Source: Xestospongia muta (taxonomy: Eukaryota > Porifera > Demospongiae > Haplosclerida > Petrosiidae). Taken from it: a stretch of 64,000 nt of DNA. The stretch is from positions 3,766,501 through 3,830,500 of the forward strand of contig OY848926.1 in assembly GCA_963693285.1 (NCBI GenBank). The letters are read 5' to 3'. The notes under the pieces are model-generated. The model saw only the letters and a list, made by a program, of their open reading frames with translations, did no database searches and was not told where the DNA came from. Position 1 is the first letter of the stretch, and each line of letters opens with the position of its first letter. Position numbers and translations under genes: made by a program. Of the stretch, positions 64,000-64,000 are shown one piece after another.

Positions 64000-64000
64000 C

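Larger units (their letters stand above)
61788..64000 (+). mobile_element. hAT transposon, left end to window edge, decayed
   Basis: The left terminus TAGGGCTGTGC is the usual hAT-end pattern; the right end lies outside the window. The subterminal part repeats the CCTTCGA word several times. It carries a BED-finger transposase on the plus strand with several frame breaks, and another hAT fragment inserted in it at 62448-62877. The preceding 8 bp are TCAAATAC; the matching duplicate cannot be checked. Confidence 0.8.

Overview
The window looks like nuclear DNA from an early-branching animal, most probably a demosponge of the Amphimedon type. This is inferred, not searched. The grounds are an AT-rich genome with tightly packed genes and many introns of only about 40-60 nt, animal-specific genes (afadin, TAB1, MRTF, TRIM-NHL), and a kinase/coiled-coil/Kelch fusion of a kind I associate with sponges. 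Gene models were built by hand: GT/AG junctions were chosen so that the frame continues and the protein matches a known family.

Layout. 1-3.3 kb: gene-free DNA with dispersed repeats. 3.3-8.3 kb (-): BRIX1, ribosome biogenesis factor, head to head across 85 bp with an afadin/canoe homologue (8.35-18.0 kb, +). 18.0-19.3 kb: tail-to-tail spacer with a decayed copy of the last afadin exon. 19.3-22.1 kb (-): kinase/coiled-coil/Kelch protein, divergent from BRF2 (22.4-24.9 kb, +), which is tail to tail with syntaxin-8 (25.2-26.9 kb, -). 27-34.1 kb (+): MRTF, actin-regulated coactivator. 34.9-35.8 kb (-): DCUN1D3-like neddylation factor. 35.9-38.4 kb (-): intronless secreted beta-helix protein. 39.0-42.0 kb (-): NAGLU. 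42.4-49.9 kb (-): full-length ABCC/MRP transporter, head to head across 84 bp with TAB1 (50.0-51.2 kb, +). 51.7-54.0 kb (+): TRIM-NHL protein. 55.6-61.4 kb (-): second ABCC/MRP copy, N-terminus not seen. 61.8-64.0 kb: decayed autonomous-type hAT transposon carrying a nested hAT fragment.

The genes do not form one pathway. They are mostly housekeeping or signalling genes in short-promoter divergent or tail-to-tail pairs, plus one transporter duplication flanking two unrelated genes. I see no RNA gene, CRISPR array or prokaryote-type operon.

Most interesting observations: syntaxin-8 has His where the zero-layer SNARE Gln should be; the TAB1 homologue keeps the PP2C metal-binding Asp residues and lacks the C-terminal TAK1-binding tail; a 4-nt microexon is required in afadin; the two ABCC copies are a mosaic of near-identical tracts (introns included) and diverged tracts, suggesting gene conversion; long (TC)n arrays sit directly before 3' splice sites with transcription-matched polarity; a 473-bp non-autonomous hAT element has a perfect 8-bp target duplication; and a hAT element is nested inside a decayed hAT transposase.
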